Of a stretch of 28,294 nt of DNA, positions 17,868-25,267 are shown piece after piece. This DNA is from JAABRT01 sp038259155 (GTDB lineage: Bacteria; Gemmatimonadota; Gemmatimonadetes; Gemmatimonadales; Gemmatimonadaceae). Every line of letters begins with the position of its first letter. The first letter of the stretch is position 1. The position numbers and the translations under genes are program-made. The notes under the pieces were generated by a model, which saw nothing but the letters and a program-made list of their open reading frames with translations, was not told where the DNA came from and did not search any database. Where the stretch lies: assembly GCA_038259155.1 (NCBI GenBank), contig JBBSPE010000040.1:1-28294 (forward strand). Direction: 5' to 3'.

Positions 17868-19016
17868 ATGCGCAACCGATTGGTGAGTCCGCTCTGGGCG
17901 GTCGCGTGGGTGCTGCTCGTCGGCCTGCCCACGCGGGTGGTGCGGTCGCAGGCAACGGCGGCGGCCGGACGTGCGACCGCCTCGCTGTCGGCCGCTGACT
18001 TCGCGCGCACCGTGGCCGACCTGTCGGAGGCCGGCGGCTACTTCGACACCGACAACCTGATCTCGAACGAGCGCAGCTATCTCCATGTGATGGACGCCCT
18101 CGACCGGCTTGGCGTGCGCGGTGGCGCGTACATCGGGGTGGGACCGGACCAGAGCTTCTCCTACATCGCGCGCACCCGCAGTGACATCGCGTTCCTGCTC
18201 GATGTCCGCCGCGACAACCTGCTGCAGCACCTGCTCTTCAAGGCGTTGTTCGCACAGTCACGCTCGCGCGCCGACTACCTCGCCCTCTGGCTTGGCCTGC
18301 CCGTCCCGGCCGACGCGGTCCCGTGGCTCGACCGTCCAGTGGAGCAGTTGGTGGCGCACTTTGACACCGTGGCCCCCACGCTGGCCAGTCGCTCTGGCGC
18401 TCGGGCGGCCATCAAACGCGCGCTCGCTGACGTTCAGGTGCCGCTCTCGGACGGCGACCTGGCCACGATCGACCGGTTCCACGCGGCGTTCATGCAGGGT
18501 GGACTCGCGCTTCGCTTCACCACGCTCGGCCGCGCGCCACGCCCGTACTACCCAACGCTGGGCGATCTGCTGCTGGAGACCGACCGCACCGGACGCCGCG
18601 CGAGCTACCTCGCCACCGAGGCCGACTTCCAGTACGTGAAGGAGCTGGAACGCCGGAATCTCGTGATCCCGGTGGTGGGCAACCTGTCCGGTACGAAGGC
18701 GCTCGCCGGCATCGGGGAGTTCGTGGCGAAACGCGGCCAGACGGTGCGCGTGCTCTACGCGAGCAACGCCGAAGACTACGTGCTGCGCGACGGCGGCTTT
18801 GCGCGGTACACCGCGAACGTGGCCTCGCTGCCGCGCACGGCGGAGAGCGTGATCATTCGCTCGTGGTTTGGCGGGCCCGGCTCACATCCCGCTGCCGTGG
18901 CCGGTTACTTCAGTGTGCAGCTGCTGCAGACGTTCGCGCAGTTTGTGCAGGCGACGTCGGGAGGCGAGGTGTGGTCGTACGGCGCCCTCGTCTACTCGCC
19001 ACACGTCCCGCCCTGA
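17868..19016 (+). CDS. Conserved exported protein, LIC_10091-like
   Basis: A 382-residue protein with a signal peptide (MRNRLVSPLWAVAWVLLVGL, cleavage near RSQA). The mature part contains DLSEAGGYFDTDNLISNERSYLHVMDAL, YIGVGPDQSFSYIARTRSDIAFLLDVRRDNLLQHLLFKALF and, later, NLVIPVVGNLSGTKALAGIG. I recall this pattern from an uncharacterised family with a Leptospira member named LIC_10091, in which a Rossmann methyltransferase-like fold has been proposed; that assignment is from memory and tentative. The GVGPDQ and LLDVRRDN segments would sit where the nucleotide-binding strand and acidic loop fall in such a fold. Export of such a domain would be odd. It diverges from uup across 80 bases and converges on the NagB/PIG-L gene. 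Confidence 0.72.
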   Translation: MRNRLVSPLWAVAWVLLVGLPTRVVRSQATAAAGRATASLSAADFARTVADLSEAGGYFDTDNLISNERSYLHVMDALDRLGVRGGAYIGVGPDQSFSYIARTRSDIAFLLDVRRDNLLQHLLFKALFAQSRSRADYLALWLGLPVPADAVPWLDRPVEQLVAHFDTVAPTLASRSGARAAIKRALADVQVPLSDGDLATIDRFHAAFMQGGLALRFTTLGRAPRPYYPTLGDLLLETDRTGRRASYLATEADFQYVKELERRNLVIPVVGNLSGTKALAGIGEFVAKRGQTVRVLYASNAEDYVLRDGGFARYTANVASLPRTAESVIIRSWFGGPGSHPAAVAGYFSVQLLQTFAQFVQATSGGEVWSYGALVYSPHVPP

Positions 19017-19049
19017 CCGCACACCGCCACCGCGAGCCGTCGCAGCTCG

Positions 19050-20948
19050 TCACATCACGACATACGCTTCCATCGCGAAGTACTCGGCCAGCCCCAATCG
19101 GTCCAGCAGCGCGGCCGTTTCCTTGTTGCGTGCGTCCACGCGCTGCCAGAATTCGCGGTCATCCTGCCCCGGAAATGGCGCCGAGTCTTTTTGCGATTGG
19201 TGTTTGAAGATCGCCTGGATCTTGAGTCGCAATTCGTCCTGCGAAATGGGCACGAGCCACGTGGCCTCCGTGACCGGCCACTCCTGCCACGCGCCGCGAT
19301 ACAACCACACCTCGGGCGCACAAAACTCGGGCGACTCGGCCGCAAGCTCGGCGAGCGCACGCTCCACGGCCTCCTTGCACATGCGGTGGGTGCCGTGTGG
19401 GTCGGACAGGTCACCGGCGACGAACACCAGCTCAGGCCGTTCGTCGAGCAGGAGTTGCTTCACGATCTGCACGTCGGCGTTGCCGATGGGATCCTTTCGC
19501 ACCTTGCCGGTCTGGTAGAACGGCAGGTCGAGAAAACGTGCCGCGTCGCTGGTGAGACCCAGCGTTTCAATACCCGAGACGGCCTCGGCCTCCCGGATCA
19601 CGCGCTTGATGTCCTGCACTTCCTCGCTGTCCACGTCACCGGGCTGCTTGGTGGCGAGAAAGCCGAGCACGCGTTCGCGCATGGCCGCGACAGTGGCCGT
19701 GTCGAGCTCCTGTTCACGCGACAGGCGTGTGAGGAAGTCCACATGACGACGCACGTCATGATCGAACACGGCAATATTGCCGCTCGTCATGTAGGCCACC
19801 GTGATGTGGTTCTCATTCAGCACGAGCTTGCGCAGGATGCCGCCCATCGAGATCACGTCGTCATCCGGGTGCGGCGAGAAGCAGATGATGCGCTTGCCTG
19901 TGGGCAGCTTGGATCGACCGCGAATGCGTGCGCCGAGTGTGTTGAAAATCAGCCCGTTGACGTCGCCAGCCGTTCCGTGCTTGGCCAGCAACGAGGACAG
20001 GTGGTATTCCGCGTAGTCGCGTTCGGTGAGCTTGAGAATGGCCTTGCCGGTGGTGCGGGAGAGCCATACCACGGCGCGCAGCACCAGCGCGTCGGTCCAC
20101 TCCACTTCGTCGAGCAGCCAGGGGGTGGCCACGCGCGTGAGTTCGGCGGCCGCCGCGTCGTCCACGTAGAACGTGGTGCCTTCGTGCCGCTGCAGGAACG
20201 TGGCGGCCACGTCTGGTGCAATGTCGCCCTCCACCGACCGCTTCACGATGGACGCCTTGTGCTCGCCCGTGGCCAGCAGCGCGATCTCGCGTGCCGCGAG
20301 AATGGTGGCCACGCCCATGGTGACGGCCTCGCGCGGCACGTGCTCCTCGCCAAAGAAATCCGCGGCAGCATCGCGGCGTGTCACCATGTCAAGTGCGACC
20401 ACGCGCGTGCGACTGTCGGCGCCGGATCCGGGCTCATTGAACCCGATGTGTCCCGTCTTGCCGATGCCGAGCAGTTGGAAATCGACACCACCGGCGCGCC
20501 CGATCGCCGCTTCGTAGTCTGCCACGTGTGCATCGAGCTGGTCGCGTGGCACGCTGCCGGACGGGATATGCACGTTCTCCGGCTTGATGTCGATGTGCGC
20601 GAACAGGTTCTCCCACATGAACCGGTGATAGGCGTGCACGTTGTCCGGCGCCATCGGGTAGTACTCATCCAGATTGAATGTGACCACATGCTGGAACGAC
20701 AAGCCCTCATCCCTGTGCATGCGGATGAGTTCGCGGTACACGCCAATGGGTGTGGAACCGGTGGCCAGACCGAGCACGCAGGACTTGCCCGCGGCGGCGC
20801 GGCTGCGGATGAGCATCGCGATGCGCGCGGCAACGAGCCGGGCAATATCGTCGTGGTCGGGCACCACCACCACAGGAATGCGCTCTCGCGCCGTATGGTG
20901 AACGCTGGTGGTGGGACTGTCGGGTTGGTGCGTGGTCGTGCTGCTCAC
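19050..20948 (-). CDS. Fused glucosamine-6-phosphate deaminase-like / PIG-L (LmbE) deacetylase protein
   Basis: A 632-residue protein from a GTG start, joining two domains. Residues about 25-290 are NagB-like: LATGSTPIGVYRELI (sugar-phosphate site), FNLDEYYP (Asp94, the base), GHIGFNEPG (His167, Glu172). The aspartate that precedes the GH in ordinary NagB is threonine here (Thr165). Residues about 350-560 are PIG-L/LmbE-like: SPHPDDD (358-364) and DPHGTHRMC (His518, His521) supply the zinc ligands of N-acetyl-sugar deacetylases. The same fusion is known from Bacteroidota (annotated as deaminase-like), so the architecture is not new. Together the domains could deacetylate an amino sugar and then deaminate it, but whether the first domain deaminates is untested. 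It lies 45 bases downstream of the CBS gene. Confidence 0.9.
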   Translation of the reverse strand: MSSTTTHQPDSPTTSVHHTARERIPVVVVPDHDDIARLVAARIAMLIRSRAAAGKSCVLGLATGSTPIGVYRELIRMHRDEGLSFQHVVTFNLDEYYPMAPDNVHAYHRFMWENLFAHIDIKPENVHIPSGSVPRDQLDAHVADYEAAIGRAGGVDFQLLGIGKTGHIGFNEPGSGADSRTRVVALDMVTRRDAAADFFGEEHVPREAVTMGVATILAAREIALLATGEHKASIVKRSVEGDIAPDVAATFLQRHEGTTFYVDDAAAAELTRVATPWLLDEVEWTDALVLRAVVWLSRTTGKAILKLTERDYAEYHLSSLLAKHGTAGDVNGLIFNTLGARIRGRSKLPTGKRIICFSPHPDDDVISMGGILRKLVLNENHITVAYMTSGNIAVFDHDVRRHVDFLTRLSREQELDTATVAAMRERVLGFLATKQPGDVDSEEVQDIKRVIREAEAVSGIETLGLTSDAARFLDLPFYQTGKVRKDPIGNADVQIVKQLLLDERPELVFVAGDLSDPHGTHRMCKEAVERALAELAAESPEFCAPEVWLYRGAWQEWPVTEATWLVPISQDELRLKIQAIFKHQSQKDSAPFPGQDDREFWQRVDARNKETAALLDRLGLAEYFAMEAYVVM

Positions 20949-20993
20949 GACGTGAAAAAACGTGTCATGCCGGGCTCCCTGGCATCGGCACCT

Positions 20994-21431
20994 TCAGCGC
21001 GTACCGAACATATAGCTGTTGAGGAATTCAATCGTGGTCTCGTGCTCCACGACGCGGAACGCCATCACGTCTCCGATGGTGACGACGCCATAGACGGTGT
21101 TCTCGTCGGCCACCGGCAGGTGGCGAATACGGCGCTTGGTCATGATCGCGCTGCATTCGTCGAGTTTGGTCTGCGGCAGGCATGTGATCGGGTTCGTGGT
21201 CTGCACATCGCCCACCGTGGTGGTCGCCGGCGGGAGGCCCGCCGCCACGACACGTCGCAGGATGTCCCGTTCCGTGAACACGCCAACCAGATTCTTGTCG
21301 TTGTCCACGACCAGTACACCACCCACCCCGCGCTTGTTCATGAGTTCCGCCGCGGCGAGTACCGTTGCATCGGGCGTGATCGACACGACGTCAGAACCCT
21401 TGCGAGCGAGAATGTCGGCAACCGTGGGCAT
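20994..21431 (-). CDS. CBS-domain pair protein
   Basis: A 145-residue protein made of two CBS motifs (about 8-63 and 73-130) and little else. Typical segments are VSITPDATVLAAAELMNKRGVGGVLVVD, LVGVFTERDILRRV and IRHLPVADENTVYGVVTIGDVMAF. Such stand-alone pairs fold into a Bateman module that senses adenine nucleotides such as AMP, ATP or SAM and controls a partner. The C-terminus is a short helix ending YMFGTR. It is upstream of the NagB/PIG-L gene on the same strand, so an energy-sensing role for that enzyme is possible but inferred. The start lacks a Shine-Dalgarno; a run of eight G sits 16-23 bases upstream. Confidence 0.9.
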   Translation of the reverse strand: MPTVADILARKGSDVVSITPDATVLAAAELMNKRGVGGVLVVDNDKNLVGVFTERDILRRVVAAGLPPATTTVGDVQTTNPITCLPQTKLDECSAIMTKRRIRHLPVADENTVYGVVTIGDVMAFRVVEHETTIEFLNSYMFGTR

Positions 21432-21465
21432 GGAAGAATCCGGAAAGGGGGGGGAGGGGACGACG

Positions 21466-22227
21466 TCAGCGCGTCAGGCCGTACACGATGTAGTTCGTGG
21501 CGAACTTGTACGCGTCATTGGAGAGGTTCACCGGGTACCAGCCTTCGCCGGACCACTCCATGTAGTCGCCGATGTCGTTGTTGTAGTTGATGATCACGAG
21601 CAACCGCTTGGACGGATCGTTGTCCTCGAAGATGCCCAGATACTCAGCCTTTGCGTTGCGGCTGTCCGGATGACTCATTGCGTCCAGCGTGGCAATGGAG
21701 AAGAACGACTGGAAAATGGGATGGTCCACGCTGAGCGGCAGGATGCGCGCGCCGGGCAACACCTGCAGCATGGACTGCTCGAACTGCTGCCACTGCCCGA
21801 GCAGGAAATCGTCCACAATCAGAAAACCACCCTTCGTGAGCCACGTGCGGAGACCGGCGGCCTCGCTGGGGCTGGGATACCAATAGCCCGGCTCGGACAG
21901 ATACGCGGTGGTGTAGCGAAAGAGCTCGGGATCGTCCATGTCCAGCACATTGCTCTCGCGCACGTGCGGGTGAATGGACGTGAGGTCGTTCATGATGGTC
22001 ATGAAGTTGCGCTCCATGGCGGGGTAGTCGAACGACCATCCCGCTCGACGACCACCCGAGTAGCGCAAACGAACGAAGGTGAACCGCCCGTCGTAGCTCG
22101 CGTTGGGTTCGAGATACTGTCCCTGTTGCCCGCGAAAACCGCCGCGCTGGGACGCTGCGTAGCCGGCCGACAGGAGCACGCCCACCACGGCCGCGGCCGA
22201 GAGGCGGAGCAACGATCGTGCGCGCAT
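21466..22227 (-). CDS. DUF4159 exported protein
   Basis: The ATG at 22227 gives 253 residues with a signal peptide (MRARSLLRLSAAAVVGVLLS, cleavage near AAS). The DUF4159 signature is present: FTFVRLRYSGG, WSFDYPAMERNFM, DMDDPELFRYTTAYLSEPGYW, LRTWLTKGGFLIVDDF and the late LLVIINYNNDIGDYMEW. The family fold resembles a glutamine-amidotransferase-like flavodoxin module without a proven reaction; members are often linked to exported or gliding-associated gene sets. The frame open further to 22821 is antisense-like and belongs to the upstream gene's region. The start overlaps the upstream stop by one base (TGATG), indicating coupled translation with the DUF4287 gene. Confidence 0.88.
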   Translation of the reverse strand: MRARSLLRLSAAAVVGVLLSAGYAASQRGGFRGQQGQYLEPNASYDGRFTFVRLRYSGGRRAGWSFDYPAMERNFMTIMNDLTSIHPHVRESNVLDMDDPELFRYTTAYLSEPGYWYPSPSEAAGLRTWLTKGGFLIVDDFLLGQWQQFEQSMLQVLPGARILPLSVDHPIFQSFFSIATLDAMSHPDSRNAKAEYLGIFEDNDPSKRLLVIINYNNDIGDYMEWSGEGWYPVNLSNDAYKFATNYIVYGLTR

Positions 22228-22793
22228 CAGGCGACCGCCGAGTCGTAGGCGTGCCGCAGCCAGCCGAGCAGCTCGGCGTCTACTTCGTCCACGCTGCTGA
22301 GTCGCACTTTGTAGTTGCACATACCGCCCGGCGGGATCGCCACCAGACGCTCGGTCGCCTTCACGTCTTTCATGTTGAAGCCCACTTCGACCTGCGTCTT
22401 GGTGGCTGGCCCGATGAGCGCGAACTGCTTCTTGCCGCGCAAACTCACGTTGGACTTCTTGGGCGCGATCTCGAAGGGGCCAAAGCGCGACACCTTGGCC
22501 ATGATGGCGTCGTGAATGGGCCGCAGGTCGGCCTTGGGGCCGGTATAGATGCTGTCGAGTGCCTCGTCCGGCGCAGCGGCAGACTCGGACGGCAGGCCGT
22601 GCTTGGCCACGTGCACGATCAGGTTGGCGTCGCCATGGCCCATGCCCAAATCCGCTTTGAGCATGTCGCGCAACGCGCCGACCTTCTCGAGTGGACTCGT
22701 CTGCACGTGAGCCACCAGCTCGGCGAGCGTCTTGCCCGTGCGTTTTTCGATATTGGCCAGCTGGGTGGCGGTGGCCTTGTCGAGATCGGTCAT
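22227..22793 (-). CDS. DUF4287 / DUF5655 two-domain protein
   Basis: The ATG at 22793 gives 188 residues; GGAG six bases upstream supports this start, one of the few clear ribosome-binding sites here. The N-terminal about 70 residues (LANIEKRTGKTLAELVAHVQTS...LKADLGMGHGDANLIVHVAKH) match DUF4287, a helical module. The rest (DEALDSIYTGPKADLRPIHDAIMA, then VSLRGKKQFALIGPATKTQVEVGFNMK and CNYKVRLSSVDEVDAELLGWLRHAY) matches DUF5655. Both are widespread cytoplasmic domains of unknown function. It is the first gene of the pair with the DUF4159 protein. Confidence 0.86.
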   Translation of the reverse strand: MTDLDKATATQLANIEKRTGKTLAELVAHVQTSPLEKVGALRDMLKADLGMGHGDANLIVHVAKHGLPSESAAAPDEALDSIYTGPKADLRPIHDAIMAKVSRFGPFEIAPKKSNVSLRGKKQFALIGPATKTQVEVGFNMKDVKATERLVAIPPGGMCNYKVRLSSVDEVDAELLGWLRHAYDSAVA

Positions 22794-22878
22794 GGGGAAC
22801 TCCGATCGGGGGGAGACGCACGGGAGGGGGAGTGCGCCAGCTAGTGGAAGCTTGCGCCCTGCGAAGGTCATCGTCAAC

Positions 22879-23277
22879 CTACCGGCGCACGAACTCGGTG
22901 CGCCGGAAGCGCAGGGCCGACCAGTCCTCATCCACCGCCACCATGCGTACCGTCTCGAAGCCGGCGGCGGTGAGCACAGCCCAGCCGGAGTCGCGACTGA
23001 ACTCGCAGGTGTAGCGTTTGGACGACTTTTTCGGGTACACCATCCAGACCACCGCGTCGCCAGGTGCGCGCTTGGCCACCGCGGCGCTGTGCCCGTCGAG
23101 CGCGGCCTGCGTGAGCACGAACGCCATCACAAACGTTTCGTCCCGGCCAGCCTTGAGCGACGTCTCCACCTGCACGCCGTCGAGCTGGGCGAGTTCGGCG
23201 TCAAAGGAGTCGGGCGCGTCGAGCACCACGATGCGCGTCTGGTCTTTGAGATTGAGTTTCTTGAACAAAGTGGACAT
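22879..23277 (-). CDS. DUF3052-like cytoplasmic protein
   Basis: The ATG at 23277 gives 132 residues beginning MSTLFKKLNLKDQTRIVVLDAP. The middle has VVWMVYPKKSSKRYTCEFSRDSGW and the end has FETVRMVAVDEDWSALRFRRTEFV. These are the two conserved stretches of a small family related to DUF3052 (compare the VDExWSxLxF ending). The fold is predicted alpha/beta; no reaction is known. The frame upstream to 23367 lies in the divergent promoter spacer and is not family-like. It is transcribed away from the pqiA-like gene. The 85-base gap to the DUF4287 gene makes cotranscription with it possible. Confidence 0.78.
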   Translation of the reverse strand: MSTLFKKLNLKDQTRIVVLDAPDSFDAELAQLDGVQVETSLKAGRDETFVMAFVLTQAALDGHSAAVAKRAPGDAVVWMVYPKKSSKRYTCEFSRDSGWAVLTAAGFETVRMVAVDEDWSALRFRRTEFVRR

Positions 23278-23323
23278 ACCAAGCAAGATCGTGTCGGTGC
23301 TTCCGTTCCGATAGCCAGTCGTT

Positions 23324-23344
23324 GCGCGGGCGCTGCACCCGCGC
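23324..23344. repeat. 7-bp GC hairpin in divergent spacer
   Basis: GCGCGGG (23324-23330) and CCCGCGC (23338-23344) form a perfect stem around a 7-base loop, between the DUF3052-like and pqiA-like genes, in what would be the leader of the leftward gene. Confidence 0.4.
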
Positions 23345-23355
23345 GCCCGCGCTGG

Positions 23356-23386
23356 TGCACATTGCATTCTGAATCATCTGCACATT
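23356..23386. promoter_or_regulatory. TGCACATT direct repeat with minus-strand CAGAAT box
   Basis: TGCACATT occurs at 23356-23363 and 23379-23386. Between them lies CAGAAT on the minus strand (23371-23366), in the same AGAATGCA context as the TAGAAT box of the LOG gene spacer. It could be the -10 of the DUF3052-like gene, with a leader of about 80 bases. Confidence 0.3.
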
Positions 23387-23411
23387 CCACGCCTCCCAAA
23401 CGCACCCAGGC

Positions 23412-23921
23412 ATGACCCGACGCAACCAGATCGCTTCGCTGCTCACCGTTGTCTCGCTGGGCTGTCTGATCCCCGGGCTGTCGCAGCCGGTGCTCACCAT
23501 CACTGCCTCCCTCTCACTGCTCGGCAACACGCGCGAGATTTTTCGCGAAACGCAGAGTATCTGGCAGAGCGTGCACCGCCTCTACGACTCGGGCAATCTT
23601 TTCGTGGCCGGGCTCATCCTGCTCTTCAGCATCCTGATCCCGTTCCTCAAGGCCATCGCACTCGGCGTGATCCTCGCGGCGCGCGATCCAGCAACGCAGA
23701 CGCGTCTGGCGAGGGTCGTGAGGAGCCTCAGCAAGTGGTCAATGGCCGACGTGTTCGCCGTGGGCACGTTCATCGCGTTTCTTGCGACCAGCGCGCTGGA
23801 CAATCTGGACGGCATCCTGGGGCCAGGCTTCTACTATTTTTCCGCGTACTGCCTGCTGTCGAATCTCGCGTTTCAGTTCGTGGAGACGCCGACGGCTGGC
23901 GCCGGTGCTGCGATGTCCTGA
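23412..23921 (+). CDS. Single-domain PqiA (paraquat-inducible protein A) membrane protein
   Basis: A 169-residue membrane protein with hydrophobic segments near 8-32, 62-88, 108-128 and 137-157. The PqiA signature is clear: LFVAGLILLFSILIPFLKAIALGV and SKWSMADVFAVGTFIAFLA. Full PqiA has two such domains and zinc-binding cysteine clusters and sits with PqiB MCE and PqiC lipoproteins, which transport lipids across the periplasm. This protein has one domain, no cysteine cluster, and no MCE gene beside it in the window. Its role is therefore open. It diverges from the DUF3052-like gene across 134 bases; an 11-bp inverted repeat follows 23 bases after its stop. Confidence 0.87.
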   Translation: MTRRNQIASLLTVVSLGCLIPGLSQPVLTITASLSLLGNTREIFRETQSIWQSVHRLYDSGNLFVAGLILLFSILIPFLKAIALGVILAARDPATQTRLARVVRSLSKWSMADVFAVGTFIAFLATSALDNLDGILGPGFYYFSAYCLLSNLAFQFVETPTAGAGAAMS

Positions 23922-23943
23922 GCGCGGCTGGCGTTCGCTCGCC

Positions 23944-23990
23944 GGACGACAGCAAACGGCTGCTGGTCCCGATTGTATGTGCTGTCGTCC
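23944..23990 (+). terminator. 11-bp inverted repeat after the pqiA-like gene
   Basis: GGACGACAGCA (23944-23954) pairs with TGCTGTCGTCC (23980-23990) across a 25-base loop. The position just past the stop suits a terminator, but the loop is large and no T run follows, so an operator is equally possible. Confidence 0.4.
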
Positions 23991-24055
23991 CGCCGCTGAA
24001 TCCCTGAATCGAGCCCGTCGTATCTGACCAAGTGCACCGCGATTCCGGCGCACAT

Positions 24056-24070
24056 CGGTGACGATCACCG
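24056..24070 (+). promoter_or_regulatory. Small palindrome in the leader of the 24096 gene
   Basis: CGGTGA and TCACCG flank a 3-base centre, 26 bases before the start codon and 15 before the strong ribosome-binding site. It could be a leader hairpin or operator. Confidence 0.3.
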
Positions 24071-24084
24071 CGTACTCACGCTTC

Positions 24085-24090
24085 AGGAGG
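24085..24090 (+). promoter_or_regulatory. Consensus Shine-Dalgarno AGGAGG
   Basis: A full AGGAGG lies 5 bases before the ATG at 24096. It is the strongest ribosome-binding site in the window, where most starts have none, and fixes this start. Confidence 0.85.
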
Positions 24091-24095
24091 TTCGC

Positions 24096-24584
24096 ATGCT
24101 GTTGCTCACCCTCTCCACGGTGGCCTCACTCGTCGCCACCACCCCGCCACGCGTCGTCTGTGCCGACACCGTCACTCCCGCATCGGCGGTTGGCACCATG
24201 ACCAGCGACCACCTGCGAGACGCGCGCAGCGCCGCTCAGCGTGGCGACATGAATGCCGCGCGACGACAGTACCGCGTGGCCGTGGCACTCGGTCGCGATG
24301 AAGGCTGTCTCCCGGTGGAAGCGTCGCACGGACTGGCACGGATGCTGTACGCGCAGGCCCAGTCGGCCGAGGCGGCCGGCGTGATGCAGCAACTCGGTAA
24401 TGAGGCGCGCGCCGCGGGAAATCTCGACGTGGAGGCGGAAGCGCTGGTGGCTGCCGCGTGGCTGCAGTTGGATGCGGGCCAGCGCGTGTCGGCCAAAGCG
24501 AGCGTGCGTCGCCTCTACGAGCTTTCGCATGCGCGCGGGTTGTCGAAGGAGACGCGGGCGTTACTCAAGGAGAGCCTTGGGTGA
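24096..24584 (+). CDS. Exported TPR-like helical protein
   Basis: A 162-residue protein. A short hydrophobic N-terminus (MLLLTLSTVASLVATTPP) suggests export, though the cleavage site is not sharp. The remainder is all helical with the spacing of tetratricopeptide hairpins: LRDARSAAQRGDMNAARRQYRVAVALG, then ASHGLARMLYAQAQSAEAAGVMQQLG, then AEALVAAAWLQLDAGQRVSAKASVRRLYEL. Two cysteines (near 22 and 71) are present. TPR modules bind proteins; no partner or family name can be given. It has the only full AGGAGG site here, implying good translation. The foldback-element region starts just after its stop. Confidence 0.72.
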   Translation: MLLLTLSTVASLVATTPPRVVCADTVTPASAVGTMTSDHLRDARSAAQRGDMNAARRQYRVAVALGRDEGCLPVEASHGLARMLYAQAQSAEAAGVMQQLGNEARAAGNLDVEAEALVAAAWLQLDAGQRVSAKASVRRLYELSHARGLSKETRALLKESLG

Positions 24585-24591
24585 CGTCGGG

Positions 24592-24690
24592 TGTGGCGAC
24601 CGGTGGCTGGGTACTGAGGACCGGTTGCTGGTCACCGGGTACACGTCACTGGGTACCGGTTACTGGTTACCAGGGACGGGTTGCCGGTAA
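24592..24690 (+). repeat. Degenerate GGTNACTGG-type tract
   Basis: The stretch after the TPR-like gene is made of short, degenerate units such as CCGGTTGCTGGT, ACTGGGTACCGG and TTACTGGTTACC up to the edge of foldback element A. It has no coding character. A shorter GGT-rich stretch (26812-26837) precedes element B. Confidence 0.55.
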
Positions 24691-25049
24691 ACGGCCTCAG
24701 GCACGGCGTCGGTCGGGCGGCTGGGGCTGACGGTGGTGCGACGGGGCCGTTCGACGATCGGGGCGGTGCGTCGAGTTCGGGCACTGCTTTCGGTTTGGGT
24801 AGACGGCTGACGGTGGACGGTTGAACAGAGCATCGATGCTCGGCTGGACGGCGGCGCTGCGCTCGCCGCTACAGAGGTGCCGCCGGATGCGACAGGCGGA
24901 CGCAGGCCGGAGGCAGTTCCACCGAAAACTGTCAGCCGTTTACCGCGACCGAGAGCAGTGTGAGGGGCGGCGGGAACGCCGGAGCTCTTGGTCAGCCCCG
25001 CCGCACGACCGCTCGTGCGTGGCCGGACCGCCGCCGTGTCTGTGGCCGT
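24691..25049 (+). repeat. Foldback (MITE-like) element, copy A
   Basis: A 359-base non-coding element. Its ends are inverted repeats: ACGGCCTCAGGCACGGC... at 24691-24714 and its complement at 25026-25049, 21 of 24 positions matching. A second, inner inverted pair lies at 24782-24808 and 24934-24960 (22 of 27). The core is asymmetric and holds GCTCGGCTGGACGGCG followed by CGCTGCGCTCGCCGC, which sets the orientation. Read on this strand it matches the reverse complement of copy B along its whole length, including 30 identical bases at 24796-24825. No transposase frame exists inside, and no target duplication is apparent. The open frame crossing it is a by-product. Confidence 0.85.
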
Positions 25050-25219
25050 TGACCGTGGACCGTGCACGGTATTCCAACCGACAACCGCCGTCACCGCCGT
25101 CCCCACACGTCCACCACCCCACCTCCACCATTCCCCGCATGTCGTGAATGGGGCCGGGACGTCGCATTTACGGATGAGCTGACGACAGCACGCCGCACGC
25201 CCAGCGCGCACGTCAGTGA
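25050..25219 (+). other. Spacer between element A and the TPR gene leader
   Basis: This 170-base stretch is C-rich (CCACC-type) in its first half and has no coding sign, clear promoter or hairpin that I can support. With copy A, the GGT-rich tract and the 11-bp repeats it fills the 683-base gene-free gap. Confidence 0.5.
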
Positions 25220-25252
25220 CACATCGATCGCACATCGATGTCACATCGTCCG
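25220..25252 (+). repeat. Three tandem 11-bp repeats (CACATCG...) upstream of TPR gene
   Basis: CACATCGATCG, CACATCGATGT and CACATCGTCCG lie end to end, closing 15 bases before the ATG at 25268. The 11-base period is close to one helical turn, so a protein could bind all three on one face. They may be an operator or leader element. Confidence 0.75.
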
Positions 25253-25267
25253 TAACCGAGGTTCCTC

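Noticed and set aside
19033..19049. Terminator between the convergent 17868 and NagB/PIG-L genes
   Set aside because: Only a 5-bp CGAGC/GCTCG stem without T runs; too weak to call.
19191..21590. 799-codon plus-strand open frame opposite the NagB/PIG-L and CBS genes
   Set aside because: It is antisense to two well-recognised genes; GC-rich third positions leave the opposite strand open. His/Arg/Val-rich with no domain.
24660..25244. 194-codon minus-strand open frame across element A
   Set aside because: It only translates the repeat. The matching frame in copy B gives similar short words (RLTVFGGTA) because the DNA is shared; composition is Arg/Thr/Pro-rich with no domain and no ribosome-binding site.
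25220..25252. CRISPR-like repeats
   Set aside because: The units are only 11 bases and directly tandem, with no spacers and no cas genes.
24585..25267. A complete insertion sequence in the gap
   Set aside because: No transposase-like frame, DDE motif or target duplication is visible; only non-coding inverted-repeat DNA.
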